From the NCBI RefSeq assembly GCF_016545825.1, contig NC_052620.1, positions 13,516,001-13,580,000 of the forward strand: a stretch of DNA of 64,000 nucleotides, given 5' to 3'. Of this stretch, positions 34,344-49,887 are shown piece by piece. Position numbers and translations under genes: made by a program. Within the stretch, counting starts at the first letter, position 1. Every line of letters begins with the position of its first letter. The notes below the pieces were generated by a model. That model searched no databases and had not been told where the DNA came from. It was given only the letters and a program-made list of their open reading frames with translations. Source of the stretch: Eucalyptus grandis (lineage: Eukaryota > Streptophyta > Magnoliopsida > Myrtales > Myrtaceae).

Positions 34344-35630
34344 CTATGAAAAGAAAATTTCCGTGAGTGCATACCAAGTCCCTGAAACAGCTAGCACCAA
34401 TCCCAGCACGAAAATCCCTACGTCCGTGCTCAGGCCTATCCAACCCATCTCTTCCTTGCACACCAGCAAGTGAAACAGAGACGGCAACACAAATCCCAGT
34501 CCACAGCACACGCTGCTTCCAACCAATGACAAGAAATCCCCAAAGTTAGGCACCATCAAGGCAACCAAACTCACTAACAACACCAGCAGCCATCTCAGCC
34601 AAATGCAATATCGTCCGCCCCATAATCGCCTCTCCACGATTTCATAAACTGGGTGCATCATCAAAGGGAAGGTAAAGAACAAATTGATACAAAGACCCAG
34701 TTGCACTATAGTACTAATCAAGCCCTTCCCCATGTTTGCCGTAATTATATCCCTCGTGTTTGCGCCGAACGCCAAGTAACCCAGCAATCCAAATCCTCCA
34801 TACATCAACGCAATAAAGGCCATCGCAATGGCCAAGATCTTCCCAAACTTCCTCTTATCTTCCATCTCGGACTCCAAATGCAACGCCATGCCGATCCCTT
34901 CGAAAGCATAAACAGCCACACCCATTCCATAAAAGAACACAGACAGGCCCCCAAAGGCCTGCACATTCGCCCCGTTCTTCCAAACAATCCCTGCCTCATC
35001 AGCCATCACCACGCCCATGGCGCCGAGATCGACTACATCCGCGAAAATGCTCAAAGGCGCCAAATGCGTCAACGTTTTGATTGAATTTATGCCCAACTGG
35101 AAAGGCAAACACCCCCATATGTAGAAACTCTTGGCGGAAATGCCCCATATGCTTGAACTCACATACGCAGCCACATGCGTAGCCGGACCCGAATTGAACA
35201 AATTAGCCATCGTATTGCCGATGAAAATCAAGTAACTGACGCAGAACCCGGCCTGCGACAGCACCATCATGATGTCCACCACGACCCGGCCGATCCACCC
35301 GCACACCGTGAACCCGAGATCCCCGAAGGACGCGATCTTTGAGAACCCGTCGACGGACTCGAGCCGGCGGCGGGTGCGGACCAGGAGCATCATGCAGTGG
35401 TAGGTCAGGGCGGCGATGGAGAAGAGCATGAGCAGGCCCGTGAGCCACCCGGTGCGCTTGAACGCGTACGGCAGGCCCAAGACCCCGGCCCCGACGATGG
35501 CGATGAACACGTTCGCGAAGGTCTTGGCCTGCGAGGAGAGCTGCCGCGGCTTGCCCAGGAGCGGCGTGTCCTCCCGGGGGATGGGCGTCAGGGTCCGCGA
35601 CGACGAGCCCGCTTCCTTGTCGAAACCCAT
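34344..35630 (-). CDS. AVT3: AVT3-like vacuolar amino-acid transporter
   Basis: A single-exon gene for a 428-residue AAAP/ATF-family transporter. The start at 35630 (MGFDKEAGSS) is preferred over the in-frame ATG at 35723 because it begins the conserved family sequence, with REDTPLLGKP shortly after and TFANVFIAIVGAGVLGLPYA as the first membrane helix. Eleven or so hydrophobic helices follow (for example LTGLLMLFSIAALTYHCMML, YLIFIGNTMANLF, IVQLGLCINLFFTFPLMMHP, LLVLLVSLVALMVPNFGDFL), ending in TWYALTEIFFS. AtAVT3A-C export neutral amino acids from the vacuole to the cytosol; the same role is inferred here. The protein is full length with no lesion. The coding sequence is GC-rich at the 5' end. 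Confidence 0.95.
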   Translation of the reverse strand: MGFDKEAGSSSRTLTPIPREDTPLLGKPRQLSSQAKTFANVFIAIVGAGVLGLPYAFKRTGWLTGLLMLFSIAALTYHCMMLLVRTRRRLESVDGFSKIASFGDLGFTVCGWIGRVVVDIMMVLSQAGFCVSYLIFIGNTMANLFNSGPATHVAAYVSSSIWGISAKSFYIWGCLPFQLGINSIKTLTHLAPLSIFADVVDLGAMGVVMADEAGIVWKNGANVQAFGGLSVFFYGMGVAVYAFEGIGMALHLESEMEDKRKFGKILAIAMAFIALMYGGFGLLGYLAFGANTRDIITANMGKGLISTIVQLGLCINLFFTFPLMMHPVYEIVERRLWGGRYCIWLRWLLVLLVSLVALMVPNFGDFLSLVGSSVCCGLGFVLPSLFHLLVCKEEMGWIGLSTDVGIFVLGLVLAVSGTWYALTEIFFS

Positions 35631-35816
35631 GGTCCCCCAAATTCGACCCCAGACTGATCCGACCACCTCCGAATCCGAAACTGGGTCGCCGCCGAACGGA
35701 TCCCTCCCGGAGAAAGGCCCCAACTTTTGCCGATTCCGCGCGACAAAATCGGAGCTTTACAGCTGGGTTCGGGGATTGCCCCTGAACAAGAACGAGAAAG
35801 ACCGCGAGCGATGAAA

Positions 35817-36005
35817 TGACGACGGTTCAGCTTCTGGGTCGGTGACGATGAAGATGAAGAAGATGAAGATGAAGAAGAAGAAGATGAAGATGGTGGTGAT
35901 GGTGATGGTTGTCTGAATATCTTGGCAACTGCAGAAGAAGATGATATATATGGAGGAAGGAAGGAGGAGGGAAAGAGAGAGAAGGTGGGTAGGCAGGCTT
36001 GTTAA
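35817..36005 (-). repeat. Purine/pyrimidine-skewed GAA/GAT repeats in the AVT3 5' leader
   Basis: Plus-strand GATGAAGAAGATGAAGATGA stretches at 35845-35895 and GGAAGGAAGGAGGAGGGAAA near 35955. On the gene's strand this is a CT/TC-rich leader and core promoter region, a common plant 5' leader feature. Confidence 0.6.
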
Positions 36006-36029
36006 TGGAGTTTGCCTGTGGAGAGACAA

Positions 36030-36999
36030 CTGCGTGTTAATTTGGGAAATACAATGATTAAATATATTAATATATTAACATATTATAATGTAATAGGATC
36101 CCAAAAGATCCTAACAAGTTTTTTGGGAATGACCTAATTATTGCGGGGATCCCACCACACAAGTGGATTACGAGGAGCGAAAGAGGGAGAAACCAAGAGC
36201 CCAGAGGATTAGTAGAGAAATTACACCGTGACAAATTATCAGAATTCGCCAGATATTTCGAGGGAAAAATAAAATTATTTCTAGCCTCTTTAAAACTTTT
36301 CTTTAATATATATATGTTAAATTATCTGGCATAGGCACATAGATCTTGATACTATTTTATGTTATGAGGTCATCTCATTTTTTCCACAGCAAAATATCTT
36401 GCAATCATGGTCTGAATTTTTTTTATGAAATTTATAAATTCCTCACGTGTAAAAGAGGAAGAATTGAGGAATCACGAGAGACTTTCCAAATTAAAAATAA
36501 AATAAAAATCAATAGACTAATTATGGAGTGAGATAAAGTGATTTTACTTTGGTTAGGTTGGCTGTGGCTTTCTGGTTCAATGCATGTACGTGGGATGTTT
36601 TCACATGACATGACAGAGCTCCCAATGTCCTCCACTGGCTAACCGGCCTCTTTTCGTCCAACCCTTTGAGCTCATGTTGGTTTTGTCTGTTTCACCTTTT
36701 TCGGAATGTAATTTGATCCATCATTAGTTGTATTTGTGGCAGCCTTCAAGATTTTCCTTGGAAAAAAAAAAGAACTGTCACCTCTAAAACTCTGGAAAAA
36801 TGACTTGTCTTTGAATTTTGATTATGTATACCATGTCATTCTTGGACTTTTAATTTGTTCTAAATGGTCGTTGGATTATTCCTTATTGTTTGATCTAATT
36901 ATTAAAATTTTAATTGATTTAATATGATCTTTAATTACTCCTAAATCGGCCTACGTCATGTTCAATTCACAAGTTGTTACAATTACTATGTTGCTCAAG
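36030..36999. other. AT-rich intergenic DNA
   Basis: Upstream of the transporter gene. Short AT-rich open frames only; no gene or RNA recognised. Confidence 0.45.
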
Positions 37000-37830
37000 T
37001 TTTAAAACATAAGTTTCACTTCAATCCATTATCCTAAATTAACAAAAAGTATGCATTCCATTTATTACTTTTTCTTTTTTACTTTTTTGGTCTTTACAAA
37101 TGTTACATGGTTCCATTTAAGTATGTTGTAGCTTACGCTCTCTATAACAGTAAAACGAAAACCTCATTTAGGGTAGTATTGGATTGATATTTTAACTATC
37201 TTAATTTTTTATGTTATGTTATTAACTAAATCTGAAGAAAATACAAGACGCTAAACTTGAAAAGGTTATCTATTTAAAAGATCGGAATACTATTTAGATC
37301 AACATAAATACAATTATCTATGGATAAATTAATATCAAATATAGATATTCTTTTGAAAACACTTAAAATGATATCAATTTTTAAAGATATATCAAATACG
37401 TATTCTTTCTATTAAAGAACAAGATTTAAAGTTATATTGAATTAATATTCCTACTATTTAATAAATAAGCATTCTAATGAGGATATCCAAAAATTATCAA
37501 TTTATATAATCATACTTATATTAATCTAATTTTTCCTACTATTTTAAATAGGTAAAATCGTCAATTTTTTGTGTTTTGTGGTTTTTAATTAAATGTAACC
37601 AAAACTATAAATTACGAAATTGAAATAGCAGTTATATAAATCACATACTACTTCAAATGAGGTTCTATTTTTACTATTATAATGATCATAGGTTACAACA
37701 TACTTAACTGGAACTATCATAACATTTGTAAGGACAAAAAAAAGAGTAAAGAAGTAATAAAAATACGGCATTTTTTATTTATTTAGATAATAGATAGAAA
37801 TGAAAAAATATGTTGTAATTCTAGGAATAG
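37000..37830. mobile_element. Long inverted-repeat element (MITE-like)
   Basis: The left arm (about 37000-37165) and right arm (about 37656-37820) are inverted copies: CTTTACAAATGTTACATGGT, AAGTATGTTGTAGCTTA and AACCTCATTT on the left match the inverse of AAATGAGGTTC, TAGGTTACAACATACTT and CATAACATTTGTAAGGAC on the right. The roughly 490-bp AT-rich middle has no transposase. Exact ends and TSD were not resolved. The transcript of such an element would fold into a hairpin with arms of about 150 bp. Confidence 0.75.
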
Positions 37831-39290
37831 TGTAATTATGAAAACTTGTGAAATAATATTGAAGGATGACATTGGACATTTACGATTTGTTAAAGGGACT
37901 AGATTGAACAAATTTAAAGTTTATGGATTAAATTGAACATTTATGAATAGTTTAAGGACTGCATTAGACAAATTAAAAGTTCAAAAATCATATTGCACAT
38001 TATATCAAAGTTAAGGAATAACTAGTGTCATTTCCCTTAAACCTTTGTAGCAATTGGTACGGTGCATAGAAACTACGAAACATCCATGTTTTAGTAAATC
38101 TATGTACAAATGCAACAATCCCTTTAGGCCATGATTGGACTGGACTGATAATTGTTTTGCCATGTTTCAGTGATTGCGCCGAAGATGCCAACATCCTGAG
38201 CTGCGAAACTCTGTCTGCACCCTGCCGGCGGAATCTACTTTTCTTGGTTAACGACCATGCTGCATTCACATGATCAGCCAAAGAGCACCCTCTTCTAAGC
38301 TTCTGTAACGTTATTCAAATGGCTTCACAGCGTCGTCTTTCTAACCCTTTTACCTACGCGGCTACGGTGTGTTGCTGAAAGGTGCGAGGTCATAGGCCCT
38401 CTTCGTGATAGCTTCGAAGGTCACGGTATTGAACAAATTAAGTCGTGTTTTGGAAGCTGATGATGGCTCTCCGAGTTCGAGTGCATTCCCAGAACGCCAA
38501 GAGATCCGGTGATGACTTTGGTGTTTGACAGCTCCGTTTTGATTTTGTGATAGCAGCTTCACTGCGGGTCAAATGGTGCCTTTCTAACGAGAACTGTTTT
38601 TGGATGAGAAGCCAGTGGACTCCAGCATTCTTCTCTTGGCCATTGTTTCCAGTTGGACTTGACCTTCCAGTGTACAGACAACGTACGGGGGGTTGAAGCT
38701 GCTTCCGATCAAATTTGATCACCGTATGTTTCCTTTAATGCAATAACACAAGCTCATGTTTAGTGAATTGTTCCACAATTCAAGCTTTTTGCCACTTTCC
38801 GTTTTCTTTCCCCTTCTTGGATAACTGAGAATTATTTATGGCTGCAGGGCAGCAACATAATTGCCATAGGCATAGATGACACTTCATATCGATTCTGCAG
38901 AAGGTAAATCGTATCCATGAATCATACTTAACCTGGAAATGCATCAATGCTCACGATTCATCTAAAAGACCAGAAAATGAATTCTTCATGACGAAACTGG
39001 TGATGAGCGGTGATGGTGATTACTTGGTAGATCTCCTTAGTGATACCAACAGTTCTAGCTATTGTAAATCAAAACAAATTCCAGCGTGGATAATGTTCAG
39101 TTAAAAAGGTATATGTTCAAGCTCATACTTCACAGCATAATTTTGTACAGAGCAGACAAATTCCATGTAAAAGTGGCGCATTTCCTTCAACCTTTTGTAC
39201 AGAGCAGACAAATTCGATCAAACACTTGTTATTGTAGAATATAACGACACAAATCTGCCATAAAAAGGAAAACAATATGAAGAAATATAG
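37831..39290. other. Intergenic DNA
   Basis: Positions 37860-38010 carry repeats of ATTGGACATT, AGATTGAACAAATTTAAAGT and similar, probable repeat debris. The frames between 38000 and 38720 on the minus strand show no family resemblance. From about 38900 the sequence is the probable 3' flank of the first lectin kinase. Confidence 0.4.
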
Positions 39291-39293
39291 CCA

Positions 39294-42474
<3,181 letters not shown>

Positions 42475-44464
42475 AATGAGAATGACTGTATGAACCTAGC
42501 AAGTTCGGTGGGCTGGTTGATTCTGCACTGTCTTCCGATCAAGAGTAGATGATCAAGATCTTCTGTAAGTCCAACCTTGGAGCTGAAGGTATGATGTCAT
42601 TTAAATCCTTTTTTTTCCTGCTTGTCCAAAGTACATTTCATCAGCAAACTAAGTACACGGTGCAGATAATGCCTGTCTCAGATCACGAGGGCACACAGAA
42701 CGGCCCAAAAGATCATTTGAAATTACTGTGTGACATCAGAATCAGCTGAGTCAAAAGGATGGCTGAAAAACAATTGTATTCAGAAGAGCAAATCCTCATT
42801 GACTATCAAATGTCGGGAATGTTCCTCGCCACTGTTCAAATTTGACCCAGCCTCTCAGTTTACATTCGTATCATCCTCCTCGACAAATTTGAATTGCTTG
42901 TGTTAGCCAAGACATCTGATGAGATCAAAGTGTTGTGTAATCAGCTATTCAAAGATATGCGATGTCAGTTGGCGTGAGAACACGGGTTCAACGAAGAAAT
43001 GCCCCTCAATAATTCAGTCGTGCCAGAAAAGGTCAACTCTCTAGTCACTTTTCCTGTTTAAGGATCAGTTCCAAGTCTTTGTAAACTCAATTGTGAAAAC
43101 TTCTTTCGACCAAAAAATATAGATAAGTGATAATGACACAAATGGCACTGAAGGTCAATGTAATTCTTGAACTCTCAATTGTTTATCTAATATGTTATAC
43201 CGTTTCTAGTTTGTCCAATATGTGATACCATTTATGAACTTTCTATTGCTTGAATTTGAATCAAACCATACTTTGAGATGAGTACAGTTAAGCCATTAAA
43301 ATTGAGGAGATTTCGAAGGATGAACTTAAACGAATTCTATGATTGTCTTAAAGACCAGTACTGAATGTTCTTGCATGGCTCCTAACTCTACTCATGTTCC
43401 GTCAAAATCAAGGTAAGCGGATTTCCTGTCTTTTTTTTCTTGTTTTTTTTTTTTTGGGGGGTGAAATTTATGCTAGTTAGTCGATTACTTCTCGTAGTTT
43501 TAAAATTTGATACCAAATAAATAATCTGTTTTTGCTAGATCAAATTTGACTTGAAGCAGCCTAGGCCGAGCTAAATAAATTCAGTCAATTTTCTGTGATT
43601 TAGTGCTAGGCTACTAATTGAGCCCATAAAATTTACCCTCGATTTGTTTGGACCTGGTCAAAAAATCTTTCCAGGCTTAGCCTGCGCAACCCTTTTGCAA
43701 CCCCTGCCTTCTACCCAAGCGCTGATCTTGTGCATTGCTGCAATCGTAGTTGATTTGATACATGAGCAGATCTATGTTCACCTGGGAGGCGCGCCAAGAG
43801 CCAACTTGACAGCTAATTTACTCCGAGCAAACTGTCCGTTCGATTCTTGATACTGCGGGCTCAGATTAGTTTATGTACATTACTCGTGGCCGAGGATAGA
43901 GACCGCCTCTTTTACAAGGGGCATCAATCGGACCATGACACCAAGAGAGAAACCTCTTGATTGAATCCGCGTCTCTGAGTCCAGAATAATGGGCAAATGT
44001 TCATCGTGCAGCACACATGTTGGTCATGACCATGGGCTACGATAGATCCGGTCCATGTGTACTTGCCTCCAGCCAAGAGATTGGTGATAGACTCCCATGT
44101 CGATCACGATGACATCAACTCCAGAAGCTGTACTATAACTGTGAGAGATGAGTTTAGTGAAGAGAACGCCTTCTGATGTGGCTAATAATTCGCCAAATCA
44201 AGTTGTTTAGATGTCGCGAATTTGAGGAATATTTCAACTGCATCTTCAGAGGTTCCTTCAATTTCCTAGCATTTTAGTGATAGTGCTTTTGGTATGATCT
44301 ACGCCGAAATGAAGAAATAATGGTTAGCGATGATGATCTTAACAGGATTATAAAGTGTTTTCGTTTCAATAATGCACTTGAAGTGGACTGGTGGTGTTGC
44401 AAGGGCGGTTCTGCTTGAACTATTTGTGCTAATTTGTACAATTGTGTCCCTAATGTGATCTAAG
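42475..44464. other. Upstream flank of lectin kinase copy 1, paralogous to 50256-53390 and 56600-58400
   Basis: No gene. Ordered similarity to the flanks of copies 2 and 3 is clear, for example ATTTCATCAGCAAACTAA, GTTGTGTAATCAGCTAT, GAGATGAGTACA and AGAGAAACCTCTTGATTGAA. This block, with the gene, is the duplicated unit of the array. Confidence 0.75.
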
Positions 44465-44575
44465 CTAGTGTTTTTTGTTGCTGCTGACAATCTCTAGGAG
44501 CAGTGTTCCGAAGCTATAGACATTGAATTTCCCAGAAAATATCCCACCCAATGGCATATTCAGAAGACATGTAGC
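44465..44575 (-). pseudogene. Relic lectin-kinase exon
   Basis: The minus strand encodes MPLGGIFSGKFNVYSFGTLL then LEIVSSNKK, the counterpart of kinase exon 6 ([20 protein letters not shown]) of the neighbouring genes. The preceding YMSPEYA segment is frameshifted (CTACATGTCTTCTGAATATG). Nothing else of this kinase copy is recognisable nearby. Confidence 0.8.
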
Positions 44576-45626
44576 CTTTGTATAATTCAAACATGTTAAA
44601 TTTTCGTCCAATCTAATCATAATAAACTTATAAGGCCTGAACCGAAAAATTTGTGGAATGCACTTCAAAAGTTAGAAAATCCTTAACTAATATAGGATGG
44701 AGGTCAGAAAAGTTGAGGCCGATAGATTTACAACATCCAGAGCACCAACATTTTTCTAATTCTTAAGAAATTTGTTTTTCTTTACGTTTGATGACTTTTG
44801 TATCCTTAAGAATGTTTTTTTGACCATTTATTCATTTTGACTTGGTTGTTGTTTTTATAAGCTTTCAAAGATAAAAACAAAATTTTGAATATGAGTATTA
44901 AATGTGTTAAGAGTGTGTCTGATTATATCATAATGGAACAAATGACACAATAATTTAAACGTCCATTACTGTCTAAACAGGTTAACACGATTTTTAATCA
45001 TGGTAACCTTTATGGCACATGAACCCTTTTATGTGGAACCCAAACATGTTTAATTGCGTGTTTCAATGACATTTGCAAGTCCACTTCAATTCCATACAAA
45101 TATTTTCATTCAAACATTTCCCTAATGAGATCAATGACTACCCCCACAAGGACCACAACATCGTATAGCGAGGGCAATTTTTCCCATGACGGCTCTTGGG
45201 TTGGACTAATTTGGATTCCATTGCCGTTCTTTCATACATTTATTTCCATGCACCATCAGGTGACCCTATTTCTTTCTTTTTTCAAAATATAAAATATAAA
45301 ATATGGACTTACTACTCGTCTCGGGAATGTTATTATGTGGGAACTTTAGCCTAGCCTTAATGATGATATCTTTCATCTGAAAAAAACCAGAAAATCAGAT
45401 CTCCATAAGGCAACTGGTGACGACACGTGACGGTGATCACTCGGTAGTTCTCCTTAAGAATACCAACAGTTCTGGCTGTTGAAAATCAGAACAAATTTCT
45501 AAGTCGATGATGTCCTATCAAAGAAGAATATATTCTAAACGCCTCGTTCATACCCAAAGATCCACGCAAAAGTGGAGCAGTACATTCAGCCTTTCGTACA
45601 GAATTCAAAGTGACGAAACATGACCA
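44576..45626. other. Intergenic DNA paralogous to 59180-60010
   Basis: GGCCTGAAC, GCACTTCAAAAGTT, AAAAGTTGAGGC and TAGATTTACAACATCC recur in order at 59200-59300. From about 45400 it becomes the 3' flank of lectin kinase copy 2. No gene. Confidence 0.65.
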
Positions 45627-46675
45627 TCATCTTCCTTCGACCGTTGTATTAGTGACTGTGTTAGCAAACCAGATACTTTCTTGCTGTGATGGAATAGCAC
45701 GATTTGGCATTTCGGCTTGGAAAGTGAATGTAGGCTGTCTTGGCTGAGGAAGATCTGGTTCACCGCTTAGCATCAGAACCATATCGGACATGTTTGGTCT
45801 ATCCATGGCATGGTCCTAAACACAGAGAAGACTGACATGGATGCATCTTATTGCCTCCGATGGAGAGCTAATGGCAATTGTTTCATCCATTAGGTCCAAT
45901 GCGTAGCCTTCACTCCATAATTGCCATGCCTATAAGAGAGAACTATGTCATTATCTCATAGGGAAATTGTACTATCAAATAAGGTTGGTCTTTGGCACTT
46001 ATGTAGGAAAGGAGATTGAGATATTGTCCCTGGTCACATAGGGCCGTGTTGTTTTTTTTTTTTTTTTTGGCTACTCACGATCACTAGTAGCAGCATCCCA
46101 AAGGCATAAACGTAAGATCTCTCAAAAAATATTCCGTCCATGGCGTACTTAGGAGACATATGGCCACTGTAGTTGAGTTGAACATGTTATGAACTCTCTC
46201 ATTCTATCGAAGGAAAACAAGATGATACATGCATAAATTGACAGGTTGGTTGATCAATAATTTATGTATGCTTGAAAAGACCAAATTAAAGGAGGACTAG
46301 ATTTAGACCAAAAGAAAAAAAAAAAAAAAAAAAGTAGGACTAGAGAGCTTATAGTGTTCCAATTATTTTGTGAGTGTTCACCAAAACTTGAGAATATTGC
46401 TCACTTTTAAGTCTTGATGCATGATCACAAGGCAAGAATCTTGATGGAGATAGAGAAGCCCCCTAGCAATTACCAAAATAATTTGGAATCATTTGCCTCA
46501 ATCGAGTTCTGCCTTATTTCTTGAATCTAACAAATGTGACAGACAAAAACAATTATCAAGTTTTAGTGCTATGTTGAAAAATACATTACCTAAAATGATG
46601 ATTCGGAGAGAAAAACCAACCAAAGAGAAAGGTGTCCAAGCTTTTGTTTGACAAGTACTCATATACCAAAACCTT

Positions 46676-47213
46676 TTCTTCTCCTTTAGTGCGGCAACCC
46701 ATGAATTTAACAAGATTTCGACGTTGGAGTTTTGATATTAGGATGATCTCATTCTTGAACTCTTCAAAGCCTTGGGAAGAGGACTTGAGCAAGTCCTTAA
46801 AAGGCTCAAAGGGAAAAAACAGTAGGAGATCTGCCTAGGAGTGGGAGACCCCACAATGTTATCCCCGTATTCACTCTCAGTTGGAAAGAAAAAAAATTGA
46901 GTGACTGAAAATTAGGAGCCTCACAGTGGTAAAAGTAGATACCATGTTAGGACTTCAGTACTGACTACCGCCGATTAGACAAGTATAATAACCTCCCGCG
47001 CTTGGGGTGAGTGAAAGTAGGTGAAAGACCCATTGCTCAGTTGACATGCCTTACGACACTGTCATTGAACCAACAAGTTAGCTCAGTACCCTGGGTTCAA
47101 TGACAGTGCCATTCTTCTCCTTCAATGCGGCAACTCATGAATTTAACAAGATTTCAACGCTGGAGTTTTGATATTAGGATGACCTCATTCTTGAACTCTT
47201 CGAAGCCTTGGGA
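46676..47213 (-). repeat. 102-bp exon 4 duplication flanking 334 bp of unrelated sequence
   Basis: 46676-46777 and 47112-47213 are copies of the same kinase segment (offset 436 bp) with several mismatches. The 334 bp between them match nothing else in the kinases. They end in a perfect 15-bp inverted repeat, CACTGTCATTGAACC against GGTTCAATGACAGTG (about 47057-47108). Confidence 0.88.
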
Positions 47214-48526
47214 TGAGTTACTAGAAAGTCTCTTCACAGCTACCTCTTTCCCATCATTCAGCTTTCCCTGTTTAGCAATTCACATAGCTTTTCGACCTTT
47301 AAGTATTTCTATATTTTCCATTTATCGAATGTCCTCCAGAATGGTTTTACCTTGAAAACGGAGCCAAACCCTCCTTGGCCAAGTTTCGTGCTGAACTAGT
47401 TCATAGCAAGTTGTATGCTATCAAAACTGAAGAGAGTCACTTCCAGGGAATCATCTTGCTTCAACTGCTCTTTCTGTGAATTTCCTTATAACTATTTACC
47501 TGGAATTTTGGGTAAATCTACGGAGTCAAGGAGCCTTTGGAATTTTGCTCAAGTTTACTGTGTTTATTATTGGTGAAGAATTAGCATATTTTCTCCATAG
47601 CAATGGAAGATTTAACAAAATAGAAGCTTAATCCTCTGAAAACAATGATGTGGTTTTTTAATAGTGCCTCTTTTCTTAGCTTTCTATTTGCAAAGACCAA
47701 ATAGAAGCACCGCAAAGAACATGATCCCACCAATTGTAGTCAGACTGGTGATAACTGCTTTTTGCGGCGATCCTCCTAAAATGGAAAGAGAATTATGATA
47801 AAGACAATTGTTGTCGTTCAAACTCATCTCAATGAAACAATTTCTAACCTATTTTTACACACACAACTCGAACAAGTAGATCTTCCCCGCCTATGGGTAA
47901 TTCCTGAAGATCGATGAGGTCATTAGTCCAAACCATACACCCGATGGTGCTGACATAAGAATAAGCCAAGCAAGAACAATTGCTCAGACACCAGCTTGGA
48001 CATCCTTCTTGATCTCCAGTGTCTGATAAATAGTCCCCAGAGTCGGGTAGTTTCATCTGGCTGATTTGCCAAAAGGCATCTTTCTTTACGTTTGTTGAAG
48101 CCGATGCGGCTGTGATTTGCTGGCAGTTCAATGCCGTCTCTCTTCCACATCCCCTGGTCCAGTTTCTAATGTTCCACGCCGTCATTTGACTTTGGCACAA
48201 ACCCATCTAAGCATCTGCAGACAGGCGAATTCAATGAGTAAACAAAAGTCGTGCCTTTGGAAATATTTCCCGTGTTTTACTATTCCTGTTGTGATGATTG
48301 ACTGGGTGCTGTTTATTGGAGTTGCTTCTACATGCATTTAACCGAAAGATAAAAAGAATGAGTCGGCGACGGATTCTAGGACGTCGCAATTTTAATCGAC
48401 CGTCGTGAGATGTTCACGTGCTCGGGGTTCGAGGCCTAACATGGATCCTCAAAGCTTCCCCATATTTCACTATAATTTGCATCTTGCATAACGAAATTCC
48501 CACTATCTAATAGCGTTGTTGATGTA

Positions 48527-48736
48527 TAATTGGACTGACTAGAGACATTGGTAGACCAGACTATACTTTGTTGTAGGGGTGAGCTGGACCGACCCTGGAC
48601 CGGCCTAATCCTGCCAGTCCTGGTTTGGTTCCTAAGGAGATTGGCTCGGTCCTTGGTCCTAGAATTCCTGGACCAGCACTATGCGGGTCAGTCCTCGGTT
48701 CTAAGAGTTCCGGGTCGGTCAAATCCGAATCAATCC

Positions 48737-48797
<61 letters not shown>

Positions 48798-49010
48798 GGA
48801 CTGACTAGAGACATTGGTAGACCAGACTATACTTTGTTGTAGGGGTGAGCTGGACCGACCCTGGACCGGCCTAGTGCCCGCGCCTCCTGTTTGGTTCCTA
48901 AGGAGATTGGCTCGGTCCTTGGTCCTAAATTGGACCGACTATGCAACGAGAGTTCCGGGTCGGTCCAATCCGAATCAATCCTATATATATATATATATAT
49001 ATATAATATT
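48527..49010. repeat. 265-bp tandem duplication spanning the hAT insertion border
   Basis: The sequence from ATAATTGGACTGACTAGAGA (48527) through the TSD and the element's left end is repeated from 48792, an offset of 265 bp. Each copy ends in a (TA)n tract (about 48739-48794 and 48983-49005). Kinase sequence is therefore trapped inside the element. Confidence 0.92.
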
Positions 49011-49887
49011 ATTTATAGTTTTTTTATATAGAGAAAACCTTAAAATAAACGGCATCAACAACATTAAACAGCTCTTTAATGAGGAGTTCAAGTAATTTTA
49101 CATTGTTCTTTAATAACTTAAATTTTTAATATCTTTTACGGCGTCAATAATTATAATTTACAAATAAGGAAAATGTTTTTGTGAAGAGTCCTTACGGTGT
49201 CCAAAAAAGTATAAACAACTTCTTATGGCATCCTCTTCTAGTATTCGTTCTCTTTTGTTTTATTTGTTCTTTTAGTCTTCAATTTGCCAAAATCGAAAGA
49301 AACAACTTTTCCGCTCACCGCTCAACACTTGCCTCACTTGCTTTAGGTCACTCCTGCCACTCGCCGCTCAATACTCGCTTGGCTTGTTGCTCCCCGCTCG
49401 ATATTCGACGCTCACCCCACTTGACTCTCACCACTTGTCTTTCTTAGCTAACCTTGCTTATCATCTAACACATTGGGTCGGTACAATCATTGATTGCGCT
49501 TTCAAGGATTACACAAAATGAAATAAAAAATTATTGGTTAGTCCTAGATTGATTTTGAAACTGGATCGAACCCATTGGGTTAGTCCAATCCTCAATTGTT
49601 TTTTTAAGGAGTATAAACAATGAAATAAAAAATTATCGATTGGTCGCAGGTTGACCCTGGAACCGGACTGAACCCATTGGGTCGGTACGGTTCTCGGTCC
49701 CAAGTTCAATAGGATTGGTTCTTGGTCCCAAAATAGCTCGAATAATATTCCTAATTGATTCTGTCAACGGGAAGATGAGACCAAGGTGGTGCACACTTAG
49801 TCAATTCATTTGCTGCGGGGTTGGTCCTAGGGTTATAGGGGTGGACCGTTCATAGTGAAATCCTAACCCGGACCATGCTCACCCCTA
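48574..49887. mobile_element. hAT-type non-autonomous transposon
   Basis: Terminal inverted repeats TAGGGGTGAGC and GCTCACCCCTA, with the 8-bp TSD CTTTGTTG at 48566-48573 and 49888-49895. Removing the element and one TSD restores the kinase exon 1 order seen in copies 1 and 3. The interior is made of GGACCG/GGTTC-type phrases, TA microsatellites and AT-rich filler, with no transposase. The superfamily is assigned from the 8-bp TSD. Confidence 0.9.

Noticed and set aside
35203..35657. ORFs of 86-145 codons overlapping the transporter
   Set aside because: Shadow frames of the GC-rich 5' half of the AVT3-like gene.
38000..38722. Minus-strand frames of 66-94 codons
   Set aside because: No recognisable protein family, no splice structure, and no neighbouring support.
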